Shown here: positions 9,488-18,534 of the stretch, piece after piece
How positions within the stretch are numbered: the stretch's first letter is position 1
Layout: each line of letters starts with the position of its first letter
From: Aurantibacter sp034110465
GTDB taxonomy: Bacteria > Bacteroidota > Bacteroidia > Flavobacteriales > Flavobacteriaceae
DNA: 64,000 bases
Reading direction: 5' to 3'
Assembly (NCBI GenBank): GCA_034110465.1
Contig: JAWUZD010000002.1
Location: 34,836 to 98,835, forward strand
Notes under the pieces: generated by a model
What the model was told of the DNA's origin: nothing
Database searches by the model: none
What the model saw: the letters and a program-made list of their open reading frames with translations, nothing else
Position numbers and translations under genes: made by a program

Positions 9488-9943
9488 CTACCTAAATACC
9501 TTGTAAACAATCCAAGCTGGACCAATTAATAAAAACTGTAAATCTTTAATAAAGCTAGGTTTCTTTCCTTCTATTTTGTGTCCATAGAATTGTCCTATCC
9601 AAGCTACTATAAACACAATTAAAGAAAAGTAAAACAATGATATTTGTTCACTTATATAATAGTTGCCAATTAAACAGATAGCGGAAAACAATAGCATTTG
9701 AAAGCCAACTTTAATAGATAACTGAAAATAGAAAAAGATTAAGATTATAGTTAGCACTAAAAAAGCCCAATTAGCTAAAATTGGATGTGGTAAAAACGAT
9801 AAAATAGTATAATGTGGAATACTCATTACCAGTCCAATAACCGAGAAGAAAATTGCTGGTACACAAATAAAATGAATTTTAATATTTTTTTCATTTTGAT
9901 GACTAACAGCATAATCGTCAAACCAAGATTGTAAACTTTTCAT
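9488..9943 (-). CDS. Mpo1-like (DUF962) membrane protein
   Basis: 151 residues. The N-terminal SLQSWFDDYAVSHQNEKN and KIHFICVPAIF segments, with conserved His residues, are typical of DUF962. Four or five hydrophobic helices follow, with the family WIGQFYGHKIEGKKPSF segment and a C-terminal GPAWIVYKVF. The yeast member Mpo1 is an Fe(II)-dependent dioxygenase of alpha-oxidation of 2-hydroxy fatty acids, so a similar lipid role is possible here by inference. Convergent with mutS2, 11 bases apart. Confidence 0.85.
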   Translation of the reverse strand: MKSLQSWFDDYAVSHQNEKNIKIHFICVPAIFFSVIGLVMSIPHYTILSFLPHPILANWAFLVLTIILIFFYFQLSIKVGFQMLLFSAICLIGNYYISEQISLFYFSLIVFIVAWIGQFYGHKIEGKKPSFIKDLQFLLIGPAWIVYKVFR

Positions 9944-9986
9944 AAATACTAATTTCTTTAAAAATAATCAATTATTTTTGTTATGT

Positions 9987-10412
9987 ATGATAGAAATTCC
10001 AGAAAATAAATCGCTTATACTTTTCGATGGTGTTTGTAACCTTTGTAGCAGTTCTGTACAATATATTATTGAACGCGATAAAAGTAATAGATTTGTTTTT
10101 GCAGCACTAGAAAGTAATCTAGGAAAGCAGATTATAGAACAATACCACATAGATCCATCTAAAACAGATTCTATTTTATTATACAGAAAAGGTAAAGGCG
10201 TAAAAAGCAAATCTACTGCTGCTATATTAATAGCAAAACACTTAGGTTTTCCTGCTAATCTAATTTATCCTTTTTTAATTATTCCTGCTTTTATTAGAAA
10301 TTTTGTGTATGATTTTGTTGCAAAAAACCGCTACAAATGGTATGGTAAAAAGGAAAGTTGCTGGATTCCTTCACCAGAATTAAGAATTAAGTTTTTAGAA
10401 GATATTTCTTAA
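9987..10412 (+). CDS. Thiol-disulfide oxidoreductase, DCC family (DUF393)
   Basis: The start is placed at the ATG 9987; a TTG nine bases earlier is also open. The protein is 141 residues. It begins with the LILFDGVCNLCSSSVQYII segment, where DGVC-x-x-C gives the DCC family its name, and continues through RFVFAALES and the DSILLYRKGKG strand. The CxxC suggests redox activity; partners are unknown. It is divergent from the DUF962 gene, with only 43 bases between them, so the two promoters must overlap. Confidence 0.85.
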   Translation: MIEIPENKSLILFDGVCNLCSSSVQYIIERDKSNRFVFAALESNLGKQIIEQYHIDPSKTDSILLYRKGKGVKSKSTAAILIAKHLGFPANLIYPFLIIPAFIRNFVYDFVAKNRYKWYGKKESCWIPSPELRIKFLEDIS

Positions 10413-10714
10413 CTAACTCAAAACTAGACTTCCCTGAATAATTTGACTGTTTTACTCATTCTTACTACTCTTTTACTATTATAATTACATATATTAGATA
10501 TATAATAACAAAGTCTTGAAGCATTATTTAATCAATGCCTTTCATCTGTTTGATTGGAATAACATTGGTTCCTAAAAAAGATTAGTCTACCCTTTTTTAA
10601 GTGTTTAGAAATAAATAGAAAACTTGTTTTAAGACTTTTTTTCAATTTTACTAACTAGCTATTTATCAATCTAAATTATAAGAATGCCATTAGCTAAAAA
10701 TGATTTTTTTTAGA
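10413..10714. other. Intergenic gap with no recognised feature
   Basis: About 300 AT-rich bases lie between two convergent genes. I see no open frame of useful length, no tRNA-like fold and no clear terminator hairpin. Several short T-runs occur. Confidence 0.6.
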
Positions 10715-11524
10715 TTACTTAATTAAAGTTCCATATTCAGTCCAAGAACCATCGTAAACACTTGTGTTTGTATAACCAACTTCAGACGCTGCTAAATCTA
10801 ATATTGAAGCTGTAATTCCAGAACCACAACTAAAAACTAAATGTTGTTTTTTAGTTAATTTTGAAAACATAGTTATCAATTCTTCTTTAGATTTTAATAA
10901 CCCGTTTTCTAAAACCAATTCATAAGGTAAATTAATAGAATTTGGAATAGTTCCACTTCTTAAACCTTTTCTAGGTTCTGGAACTTCAGAATTAAAACGT
11001 TCAGAAGATCTTGCATCTATAATAGAAAAATTGAAATCTTCTGATATGGCAGAAATAGAATCTATAAATACATTTTTATTTGGCTTATAAGTCGCTGTAA
11101 AATTCCCTTTAGAAGTTATTTTAATATATTCTGAAACTGTTTTATAGCCTTGCTTTTTCCATTCTGGTAAACCACCATTTAACACAAAGATATTTTCAAA
11201 TCCAAAAACCTTAAACAGCCATAAAGCACGAGGACTACTATAAACTCCTAAAGCATCGTAAATCACAATTTTAGAGTTGGTATTTACACCTAATTCTTGA
11301 GCAGATTCTTGAAACTGCGCTTGACTTGGAATAGTATTAGGAAATAACGCATCTAAATCGCTAAACTTGTTTTTAATATCGAAAAAAATCGAATTAGGAA
11401 TTGATTCAAAAACAGTAGTTTCTGCTTTAGAAGTCACTTTAGGCATTGTAGCATCTAAAATAATAAGGTTTTCATCTTCTAAATGAGATTTTAACCATTC
11501 TACTGAAACTATATTGGATGTCAT
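10715..11524 (-). CDS. Thiosulfate/3-mercaptopyruvate sulfurtransferase (two rhodanese domains)
   Basis: 269 residues with an inactive N-terminal rhodanese domain (WLKSHLEDENLIILDAT, then GVYSSPRALWLFKVFG) and an active C-terminal domain. The active-site loop is FSCGSGITAS with nucleophile Cys233; the CGSG-x-T-A form is that of mercaptopyruvate sulfurtransferases rather than thiosulfate rhodaneses. It would transfer sulfane sulfur to thiols or cyanide in the cytoplasm. ATG start at 11524, overlapping the end of the upstream membrane-protein gene by four bases, so the two are probably translationally coupled. Confidence 0.9.
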   Translation of the reverse strand: MTSNIVSVEWLKSHLEDENLIILDATMPKVTSKAETTVFESIPNSIFFDIKNKFSDLDALFPNTIPSQAQFQESAQELGVNTNSKIVIYDALGVYSSPRALWLFKVFGFENIFVLNGGLPEWKKQGYKTVSEYIKITSKGNFTATYKPNKNVFIDSISAISEDFNFSIIDARSSERFNSEVPEPRKGLRSGTIPNSINLPYELVLENGLLKSKEELITMFSKLTKKQHLVFSCGSGITASILDLAASEVGYTNTSVYDGSWTEYGTLIK

Positions 11525-11907
11525 AAATTTATGAATTTTAAAAAGTACAAATAAAACATACCAATAACAAAAGAAATAGTATTTAGCCCTAATAACTTAG
11601 ATCGTTCAATAGTATAAAATTTATAGTTTTTAATTGCATTAACATATAGTAATAAAACTAATACTAAAGCAATCAAAGTTGACCCCAATACATAATATTT
11701 TCCATCATCATAATGTTTTAAAACATCATAAATACTAAATACAAAAAAGTAATATAACAATGCTTGAACAAAAACCCAAGTTATCTTATTTTTAAAGAAA
11801 ACACCTACCAAGCTCAATAATGCCAAACATAAATAACTATAGTCTATACCATAATTGTGTACACCAATAAAAGCTTCAATGGAGTATAAGAAATGTAAAG
11901 TTTCAAT
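11521..11907 (-). CDS. Small membrane protein with a probable non-ATG start
   Basis: The frame is open back to a TAA at 11920-11922 but has no ATG. A TTG at 11826 gives 101 residues. The frame upstream of it, however, reads like protein (ETLHFLYSIEAFIG, then VHNYGIDYSYLCLALLSLVG) and makes one continuous first membrane helix with the downstream sequence. I therefore place the start at the ATT at 11905-11907, giving about 128 residues with four hydrophobic helices. ATT is a rare initiator (as in infC), so this is inference; TTG at 11826 is the fallback. Overlaps the sulfurtransferase start by four bases. Function unknown. Confidence 0.5.
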   Translation of the reverse strand: METLHFLYSIEAFIGVHNYGIDYSYLCLALLSLVGVFFKNKITWVFVQALLYYFFVFSIYDVLKHYDDGKYYVLGSTLIALVLVLLLYVNAIKNYKFYTIERSKLLGLNTISFVIGMFYLYFLKFINL

Positions 11908-12016
11908 TAAATCACAAATTTATAAATCAAAATAGAAGCTATAAGGATTACAAATAGAACTACTATTAATTGAACTATAAATAAACTAACATATTTTTTA
12001 AATAATAAATTCACTA

Positions 12017-13336
12017 CTACTTTACCTTATCGTAATTATCATCCCATTCTTTTGGTTTAGGATCGTGTAATTTACCTAAAGACTTAGCAACCAACAAAGC
12101 AACTGTTGCATCTCCGGTAACATTTACGGTAGTTCTACACATATCTAAAGGTCTATCTACTGCAAAAATCAAGGCTAATCCAATTGGCAATAAGTGCGAT
12201 GGAAAACCTATAGATTCTAATACAATAACTAACATTACCATTCCTGCACTTGGTACTGCTGCACTTCCAATAGAAGCTAATAATGCTGTTAAAATAATAA
12301 CTAATTGATTGGTAAATGTTAAGCCTTCTGGCCAAATAACCTGCATAATAAATACAGCTGCAATGCCTTGATATAAACTTGTTCCGTCCATATTTATAGT
12401 GGCTCCAACAGGTAAAACAAAACCTGTAACTTCTTTATCTACACCAACGTGTTCTTCTACACGTTCCATAGTTACTGGTAATGTTGCAGCACTAGAACTT
12501 GTAGAAAAAGCCAATAATTGCGCCGGACTAATTTGCTTTAAAAACCATAATGGCGATTTTTTAGCCACAAATTTTACTAATAACATATAGAAACCAATCA
12601 TTAAAATTAATCCACCAACTACACAAGCAGCATAATTTACTAATTTTAATAGTATTTCTGGATCATCAAATGCAATCATCACGTTTGCTAATAATGCAAA
12701 TACTGCATAAGGCGCAAAAAGCATAATTAAATCTACCATTTTCATAACCACTTCGTTTAAAGAATCGAAAAACTTAATTAATGGTTTAGCTTTCTTTTCT
12801 TCTATTAATAACAAGCAAATTCCTACAAACAATGCAAAGAAAATAATTTGAAGCATTTTTGCTTCGCCTAAAGAGACAAATATGTTCTGTGGGAAAATAT
12901 CTATTAAAGCTTGTAGTGGTCCAGCTTCTTGAGTTACTTTAGCTTTAGTTACCATAGCATCTCCAGAAGCTCCAAATGAGGTTTTGATATTCTCTATAGT
13001 TTCTGGCGACATTCCTGTTCCTGGTTTTACAATATTTACTATAGTTAAACCAATTACAATGGCTACCAATGTTGTTGCAATATAAATACCTACGGTACGT
13101 AAGCCCATTTTTTTGATTTTAGAAATATCTTTTAAATCGGCTACACCTTTAATTAAAGAGGCTAAAATTAATGGAACTGCTATTAACTTTAAAAGATTAA
13201 TAAAAATAGTTCCAAAAGGCTTTATCCAATCGGTTACAAAACCTTTTCCGCCATCTACAGATGTCATTATAAATCCAAAAATGATTCCTAGAATCATTCC
13301 AATTAAGATTTTCCAGTGTAATGCCAATTTTTTCAT
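12017..13336 (-). CDS. Dicarboxylate/amino acid:cation symporter (DAACS, GltP/DctA type)
   Basis: 439 residues. It has the DAACS layout of eight membrane helices with re-entrant loops HP1 and HP2. HP1 carries the serine-rich FSTSSSAATLPVTM; helix 7 has NMDGTSLYQ (the NMDGT cation site); HP2 is SIGSAAVPSAGMVML; helix 8 has AVDRPLDMCRTTVNVTGDA with the substrate-binding Asp, Arg and Asn. The RTTVNV context fits acidic amino acids or C4-dicarboxylates, with Na+ or H+ coupling. ATG start at 13336 giving MKKLALHWKI. The structured repeat at 13414 lies just upstream. Confidence 0.94.
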   Translation of the reverse strand: MKKLALHWKILIGMILGIIFGFIMTSVDGGKGFVTDWIKPFGTIFINLLKLIAVPLILASLIKGVADLKDISKIKKMGLRTVGIYIATTLVAIVIGLTIVNIVKPGTGMSPETIENIKTSFGASGDAMVTKAKVTQEAGPLQALIDIFPQNIFVSLGEAKMLQIIFFALFVGICLLLIEEKKAKPLIKFFDSLNEVVMKMVDLIMLFAPYAVFALLANVMIAFDDPEILLKLVNYAACVVGGLILMIGFYMLLVKFVAKKSPLWFLKQISPAQLLAFSTSSSAATLPVTMERVEEHVGVDKEVTGFVLPVGATINMDGTSLYQGIAAVFIMQVIWPEGLTFTNQLVIILTALLASIGSAAVPSAGMVMLVIVLESIGFPSHLLPIGLALIFAVDRPLDMCRTTVNVTGDATVALLVAKSLGKLHDPKPKEWDDNYDKVK

Positions 13337-13413
13337 AGGTGTTGTATCTTGATGTTTTTTATGTTAGTTTGAACTATAATTAATAGCCTTGATTGATCCG
13401 GCATCCTTTTTTA

Positions 13414-13446
13414 TGGTGAATATCTAAAAAAGATATAGCGGAAAGC
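13414..13446. repeat. Intergenic structured repeat, copy 1
   Basis: A short hairpin (ATATC, A-rich loop, GATAT) runs straight into GATATAGCGGAAAGC. A near-identical 21-base string, with one mismatch, occurs at 28112-28132, again directly after the 3' arm of an ATATC/GATAT stem. Both copies are intergenic, in the same orientation, inside minus-strand gene runs. They may be a small RNA, an mRNA leader or trailer, or a mobile REP-like element. Confidence 0.45.
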
Positions 13447-13470
13447 AAGTTTAAGCTCCTTAAAATTATT

Positions 13471-14532
13471 TTATTGATACATTTTATTTTGCAAATAAAA
13501 ATCTGCTAAAACCAATGCTGTCATAGCCTCAACTATTGGAACTGCTCGCGGAACTACGCAAGGATCGTGTCTGCCTTTTCCTTGGGATTCTATAATTTCT
13601 CCTTGATTAGTTAATGTGTCTTGTTTCTGAATTAAAGTAGCAACTGGCTTAAATGCCACACGAAAATACACATCCATTCCGTTGCTTATACCACCTTGAA
13701 TTCCTCCAGAGAGATTGGTTTTTGTTGTACCATCTGGATTATATAAATCGTTGTGATCGCTACCTTTCATTTTTGCGCCACAAAATCCACTACCATATTC
13801 AAAACCTTTTACAGCATTTATACTAAGCATAGCTTTACCTAATTCTGCGTGAAGCTTATCGAAAACAGGTTCTCCAAGTCCGATAGGCATATTTTGAGCC
13901 ACGCAAGTTATGGTTCCACCAATGGTATCGCCTTGTTTTTTAATTTCTTTAATTTTTTCTATCATCTTTTCTGCAGTTGCTTTGTCTGGACAACGTACAT
14001 CGTTAGCATCTGTTTTAGAAAAATCTAAGTCTTGATATGGTTTATCAATAAATAAATCGCCAACCGATGATGTAAATGCGTTAATTTTAATGTCTTTAAT
14101 CACTTGTTTAGCAATTGCACCGGCAACTACTCTACTTGCAGTTTCGCGTGCAGAACTGCGTCCTCCACCACGATAATCTCTAATACCATATTTTTGTTGG
14201 TACACATAATCTGCGTGACTTGGCCTATAACTATCCTTGATATGAGTATAATCTTTAGATTTCTGATTTTCGTTTTCTATTATAAATCCAATTGATGTTC
14301 CTGTGGTTTTACCTTCAAAAATTCCAGATAGAAATTTAACTGTATCAGATTCTTTACGTTGTGTTACAATTGCAGATTGCCCTGGTTTTCTTCTATCTAA
14401 ATCCTTTTGTATAGCCTCTAAATCTAATTCTATATTTGGCGGACAACCATCTATTATTCCACCAATTGCTAATCCGTGAGATTCACCAAAAGTGGTTATT
14501 TTAAATGAATTTCCAAATGAATTTCCTGCCAT
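13471..14532 (-). CDS. aroC: Chorismate synthase
   Basis: The start is set at the ATG 14532 ([20 protein letters not shown]); an in-frame ATG 57 bases upstream adds a tail absent from the family. 353 residues. Signature motifs: GESHG near the N-terminus with the catalytic His, [18 protein letters not shown], the [20 protein letters not shown]-type segment, and C-terminal [18 protein letters not shown]. It converts 5-enolpyruvylshikimate 3-phosphate to chorismate using reduced FMN. No other shikimate gene is nearby. Confidence 0.97.
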   Translation of the reverse strand: [353 protein letters not shown]

Positions 14533-14729
14533 TACACTAGTTTGTTTTATTAGAATATATTGTAAAAATAAGAAATCAAATGTAGACATTCTTATTTATT
14601 TAATGATTGCTTCCGTTTTATTAATATAATAGATAACAATTTGCTTATAATAAGTTTAATTAAACTGTTTTTTTAGTTAAGAAATTAAAGATTAATAAAT
14701 TAATTTATAGCTTTTTTACTAAAAAAGCT

Positions 14730-14737
14730 TAATTTTG
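14730..14737 (+). promoter_or_regulatory. Candidate Bacteroidetes -7 element (TAATTTTG)
   Basis: TAATTTTG fits the TAnnTTTG consensus and ends 22 bases before the ATG of the lipoprotein gene at 14760, a plausible leader length. No convincing -33 TTG at the usual spacing is visible. Confidence 0.45.
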
Positions 14738-14759
14738 ATGTGAAATCAATATAAATATT

Positions 14760-15623
14760 ATGAAATTAAGACTTTATACCGCAGCTTTTTTTGCTGTAAT
14801 TCTATCAGCTTGTTCATCTGATGACAGCTCTGATTCTCCAACAAATACTGGTGGATCTACAGGTGGCGGATCACAACAAACTACAGTGACTGGGGATTTT
14901 TTCCCTTTAGCTCAAGATAACGAATGGAATTATAATGTTGTTAATACCGATAATGATACAACAGATGAAACTGAAAGTACTGATGTCTTAAAGGTTGAAA
15001 GTGTTTCTGGTGATGCATATACCTTAAATGTTAATAATGGTGGAGTTGCAAATGGAACTATGAACAGCTTATTAACTTCTGGAGAATTAACTGCTACAGA
15101 AACACAATTAACTGCTACTGGTAGTTTAGAATTTCCAATAGATGGTGTAAGTGACTTAAGTATTGATTTTACAGATGCTAAGTTTTATGATACTGCGGCA
15201 AATTTAAATTCTACAATACATAATCAGTCTGGAACTATATCTGAAACCATTCAAACTATTCCACTAACCATAAATTATAATTTATCTTCTACTCAGTTAG
15301 AAAACTTAGATACATATACTTTAGATGGAGTTACATATACAAACGTAACTAAAGCTAAAATTGAATTAGACCTTGAGGTTAAAGCTACTGTTACTGTAGT
15401 TATTCCAATTACACTCTCAATAATTGATAATCAAAATGTATTAGAAATTATCTCTTATTTTGCAGATGGTGTTGGTTTAATTTATGCTGAAGCAGACACA
15501 CAATTTCAAATGAACCAAACTACAATATCTCAATTAGAAGCTGCTGGAATAGATTTAACAGGAATACCTACATCTGCCTCTATTACAAACACACAAACAA
15601 TAGACACGTATACTATAAACTAA
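14760..15623 (+). CDS. Probably surface-exposed lipoprotein, function unknown
   Basis: 287 residues. A type II signal peptide with lipobox LSAC puts the lipidated Cys at 18. It is followed by SSDDSSDSP, an acidic stretch resembling the Flavobacterium lipoprotein export signal (a C-S-D-D-type motif), so surface exposure is likely by inference. A Gly/Ser/Thr linker leads to a Thr/Asn-rich beta-strand domain beginning FFPLAQDNEWNYNV, a start common to secreted Bacteroidetes proteins of unknown function. Stop codon TAA at 15621-15623 directly abuts the convergent dehydrogenase gene. Confidence 0.75.
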   Translation: MKLRLYTAAFFAVILSACSSDDSSDSPTNTGGSTGGGSQQTTVTGDFFPLAQDNEWNYNVVNTDNDTTDETESTDVLKVESVSGDAYTLNVNNGGVANGTMNSLLTSGELTATETQLTATGSLEFPIDGVSDLSIDFTDAKFYDTAANLNSTIHNQSGTISETIQTIPLTINYNLSSTQLENLDTYTLDGVTYTNVTKAKIELDLEVKATVTVVIPITLSIIDNQNVLEIISYFADGVGLIYAEADTQFQMNQTTISQLEAAGIDLTGIPTSASITNTQTIDTYTIN

Positions 15624-18530
15624 TTATAGTAAAGCATCTTTTAATATACTTACCGGATGGAATGCAGTGCGCTGTGTTCCATCTTTTATTTGATGCCTGC
15701 AACTTGTTCCAGATGCAGAAATTATAACATCTACGCTTGCTTTACGGATAGCAGGAAATAAGGTCTGCTCTCCTACTTTCATACTTATCTTGTAATTTTC
15801 TTTTTCGTATCCAAAACTTCCAGCCATTCCGCAGCAACCACTTGGAATTATTGTTGGCTTATAATTTTTAGGAAGATTTAAAATATCGAAGGTTGTTTTC
15901 TGATTACTTAAAGCTTTTTGATGGCAATGTCCATGTATTTTAAGCTGCTTTGCTTCGGTTGTAAATTGATTTGATGTAATGTTACCTAATGATATTTCTT
16001 CTGCTAAAAACTCATCTATAATAAACGTATTATTTGCAATATGTTCTGTCGAAGTTTTATCATCTACCAAGCGCTTATATTCATCTCTAAAAGTTAATAT
16101 AGCCGATGGTTCTAAACCTATTAAAGGTGTTTCTTTAGAAATTAAATCTTTAAAAACAGCCACATTTTTAGTAGCCACTACTTTTGCTTGCTCTAAAAAT
16201 CCTTTAGAAATAAAGGTTCTACCGCTTTCTTCGTGATTTACAAAAAGCACTTTGTAATTTAGCCTTGTTAAAAGTTCGTACGCATCAAAAGCAACTTCTA
16301 CATCTAAATAGTTAGAAAACTCATCTACAAATAGATAAACCGATTTTATTGGATTACTAACAATAGTTTCTTTCTTTTTAATAGAATTTATAGCCGATTT
16401 ATGAACTAAAGGTAAACTACGCTCTTGAGCTACACCATTGAATTGTTTTAACGCTTTAGATGTAATTTTATTAGTAAAAATAAAGTTAGTAATACTTGGT
16501 GCAATAGCTCCTAACTTATTCAGTTTTGTGTTGTATGCAAAGAGTTTAGATCTTAAACTAAACCCATTTTCTTTTTGATATTGATATAGAAACTCCGATT
16601 TTAAAACTGCAATATCCACATTGCTGGGACATTCTGTAGCACAAGCTTTACAACTTAAACATAAGTCTAAAGATTCTTTAATTTCTTCGGAATTAAATCG
16701 GTTCGTTTTATCAGAATTGGTTAAGAATTCACGCAATGTATTTGCTCTAGAACGCGTTACATCTTTTTCGTCTTTTGTTGCTCTGTAACTTGGACACATT
16801 GCTCCTCCAGCAAAAGTGTCTTTTCTACAATCTCCAGAACCATTACATTTTTCTGCCAAACGTAAATAACCTCCAGAATCGGAAAAATCCATTAATGTTT
16901 CAAGCTCTGGTTCTACTCTATCAACCTCATAACGAAACGATTCATCCATTTTTGGCGCATCTACAATCTTTCCAGGATTGAAAATATTATTAGGATCGAA
17001 TAATTGTTTTATTCTTCGACATAACTGATAATTATTTTCACCAATCATAATTGGTAAAAACTCGGCTCTTACAATTCCATCGCCGTGTTCTCCACTAAAA
17101 GAGCCTTGATATTTCTTAGTTAAATGAGCAACATCTGTGGTGATTTGTCTAAATAAACCAACATCTCTTTTAGTTTTTAAGTTAAGAATTGGTCTTAAAT
17201 GAATTTCTCCTGCACCTGCATGTGCGTAATACACCGCTTTTTGTTGATACTTATCCATCAAAACAGTAAAATCTGATATAAATTTAGATAAATCTGGTAA
17301 CGCTACTGCAGTATCTTCTATACAAGCAACAGCTTTTCTATCTCCTATCATATTTCCTAATAAACCTAAACCTGCCTTTCGTAACTCTAAAGCCTGATTA
17401 ATCTCATTTCCTTTTAAAATAGGATTAGCATAACTTAAACCTTTAACCTCTAAGTCTTTTATTAGTGTTTTGGCTTTTTCTGTAGCCAATTCAAGAGTTT
17501 CTGCTTTTATTTCTAACATTAAAATAGCAGCTGGATCGCCTTGAATAAAGAATCTATTACGTAATTGTGTTGCATTGTTTTTTGTACAATCTAGAATGAC
17601 TTTATCCATCATCTCACAAGTGTACAAATTGTGCTTCATTGTATTTTCTACATCATTTAAACAATCATCAATAGATTTGTAATGCGATGCTACCATTACC
17701 GCTTCAGTTGGTGGTAATTTATCTAATTGTAAAGTTATTTCTGTTGTAAATGCTAGCGTTCCTTCGCTTCCTGATAATAAATTACAGAAATTAAAATTAC
17801 GATCGCGTTTATTAAATATATTGGACCACAATAATTCATCTACAGCATAACCCGTATTACGTCTATGAATAGATGGTTTTGGAAATTCTGATTCTATTTC
17901 GTCCTGAACTGCTGTAATAGATAATTCTTCAAAAACAGACTTATAAAGTTTTCCTTCTAAGGTGTTTAATTTTAATTTGTTTTTGAATTCCTCTTGAGAG
18001 ATTTCGCCAAATTCAGCATTAGAACCGTCGGATAAAATGGTTTTTAATGATACCGTTTTTTCTCGTGTTACACCATATTGAATAGATGTAGTTCCAGAAG
18101 AGTTGTTTCCTACCATTCCACCAATCATACAACGGTTAGATGTTGATGTATTTGGTCCAAAAAACAAACCAAAAGGCTTTAAGTATACATTCAAAGCGTC
18201 TCTTACAACTCCTGGATGAACAGTGATTTGCATTTTTTCTTTATCAAATGATAGTATCTTTGTAAAGTGTTTAGAAACATCCACTACTAAACCTTCTCCA
18301 ACGCATTGACCTGCTAAAGAAGTTCCTGCTGTTCTTGGTATTAAAGAAGTGTTATTTTTAAGTGCAAAATCAATTAAAATTTTAATATCAGCTTCATCTT
18401 TTGGGTAAGCAACTCCTAAAGGAAGTTTTCTATAAACTGAAGCATCTGTAGCATAAATTCCTTTATGAAGTGCATCAAATTTAAGTTCGCCTTTTAACGC
18501 TTTTTCTAATTGAAGTAATTGGTCTTTCAT
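15624..18530 (-). CDS. YdiJ-like FAD/Fe-S dehydrogenase, probable D-2-hydroxyglutarate dehydrogenase
   Basis: The start is set at the ATG 18530 (MKDQLLQLEK); a TTG 12 bases upstream would overlap the regulator gene. About 968 residues. Domains in order: FAD-binding type 4 (PRTAGTSLAGQCVGEG, CMIGGMVGNNSSGT), FAD-oxidase C-terminal (YYAHAGAGEIHLRP, GSFSGEHGDG), a 4Fe-4S pair (CNGSGDCRK...CPSYRAT; CLSCKACATECP), and a CCG domain (HGHCHQKA, PSGCCGMAGSFGYEKE). This is the YdiJ arrangement; in Pseudomonas putida a YdiJ orthologue oxidises D-2-hydroxyglutarate. The neighbouring Lrp and DUF1338 genes support the same role here. D-lactate or glycolate are alternative substrates. Confidence 0.85.
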   Translation of the reverse strand: MKDQLLQLEKALKGELKFDALHKGIYATDASVYRKLPLGVAYPKDEADIKILIDFALKNNTSLIPRTAGTSLAGQCVGEGLVVDVSKHFTKILSFDKEKMQITVHPGVVRDALNVYLKPFGLFFGPNTSTSNRCMIGGMVGNNSSGTTSIQYGVTREKTVSLKTILSDGSNAEFGEISQEEFKNKLKLNTLEGKLYKSVFEELSITAVQDEIESEFPKPSIHRRNTGYAVDELLWSNIFNKRDRNFNFCNLLSGSEGTLAFTTEITLQLDKLPPTEAVMVASHYKSIDDCLNDVENTMKHNLYTCEMMDKVILDCTKNNATQLRNRFFIQGDPAAILMLEIKAETLELATEKAKTLIKDLEVKGLSYANPILKGNEINQALELRKAGLGLLGNMIGDRKAVACIEDTAVALPDLSKFISDFTVLMDKYQQKAVYYAHAGAGEIHLRPILNLKTKRDVGLFRQITTDVAHLTKKYQGSFSGEHGDGIVRAEFLPIMIGENNYQLCRRIKQLFDPNNIFNPGKIVDAPKMDESFRYEVDRVEPELETLMDFSDSGGYLRLAEKCNGSGDCRKDTFAGGAMCPSYRATKDEKDVTRSRANTLREFLTNSDKTNRFNSEEIKESLDLCLSCKACATECPSNVDIAVLKSEFLYQYQKENGFSLRSKLFAYNTKLNKLGAIAPSITNFIFTNKITSKALKQFNGVAQERSLPLVHKSAINSIKKKETIVSNPIKSVYLFVDEFSNYLDVEVAFDAYELLTRLNYKVLFVNHEESGRTFISKGFLEQAKVVATKNVAVFKDLISKETPLIGLEPSAILTFRDEYKRLVDDKTSTEHIANNTFIIDEFLAEEISLGNITSNQFTTEAKQLKIHGHCHQKALSNQKTTFDILNLPKNYKPTIIPSGCCGMAGSFGYEKENYKISMKVGEQTLFPAIRKASVDVIISASGTSCRHQIKDGTQRTAFHPVSILKDALL

Positions 18531-18534
18531 AAAC

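Noticed and set aside
13471..14589. Longer aroC start at 14589
   Set aside because: The additional 19 residues do not resemble the family N-terminus, which begins [8 protein letters not shown]-type at 14532.
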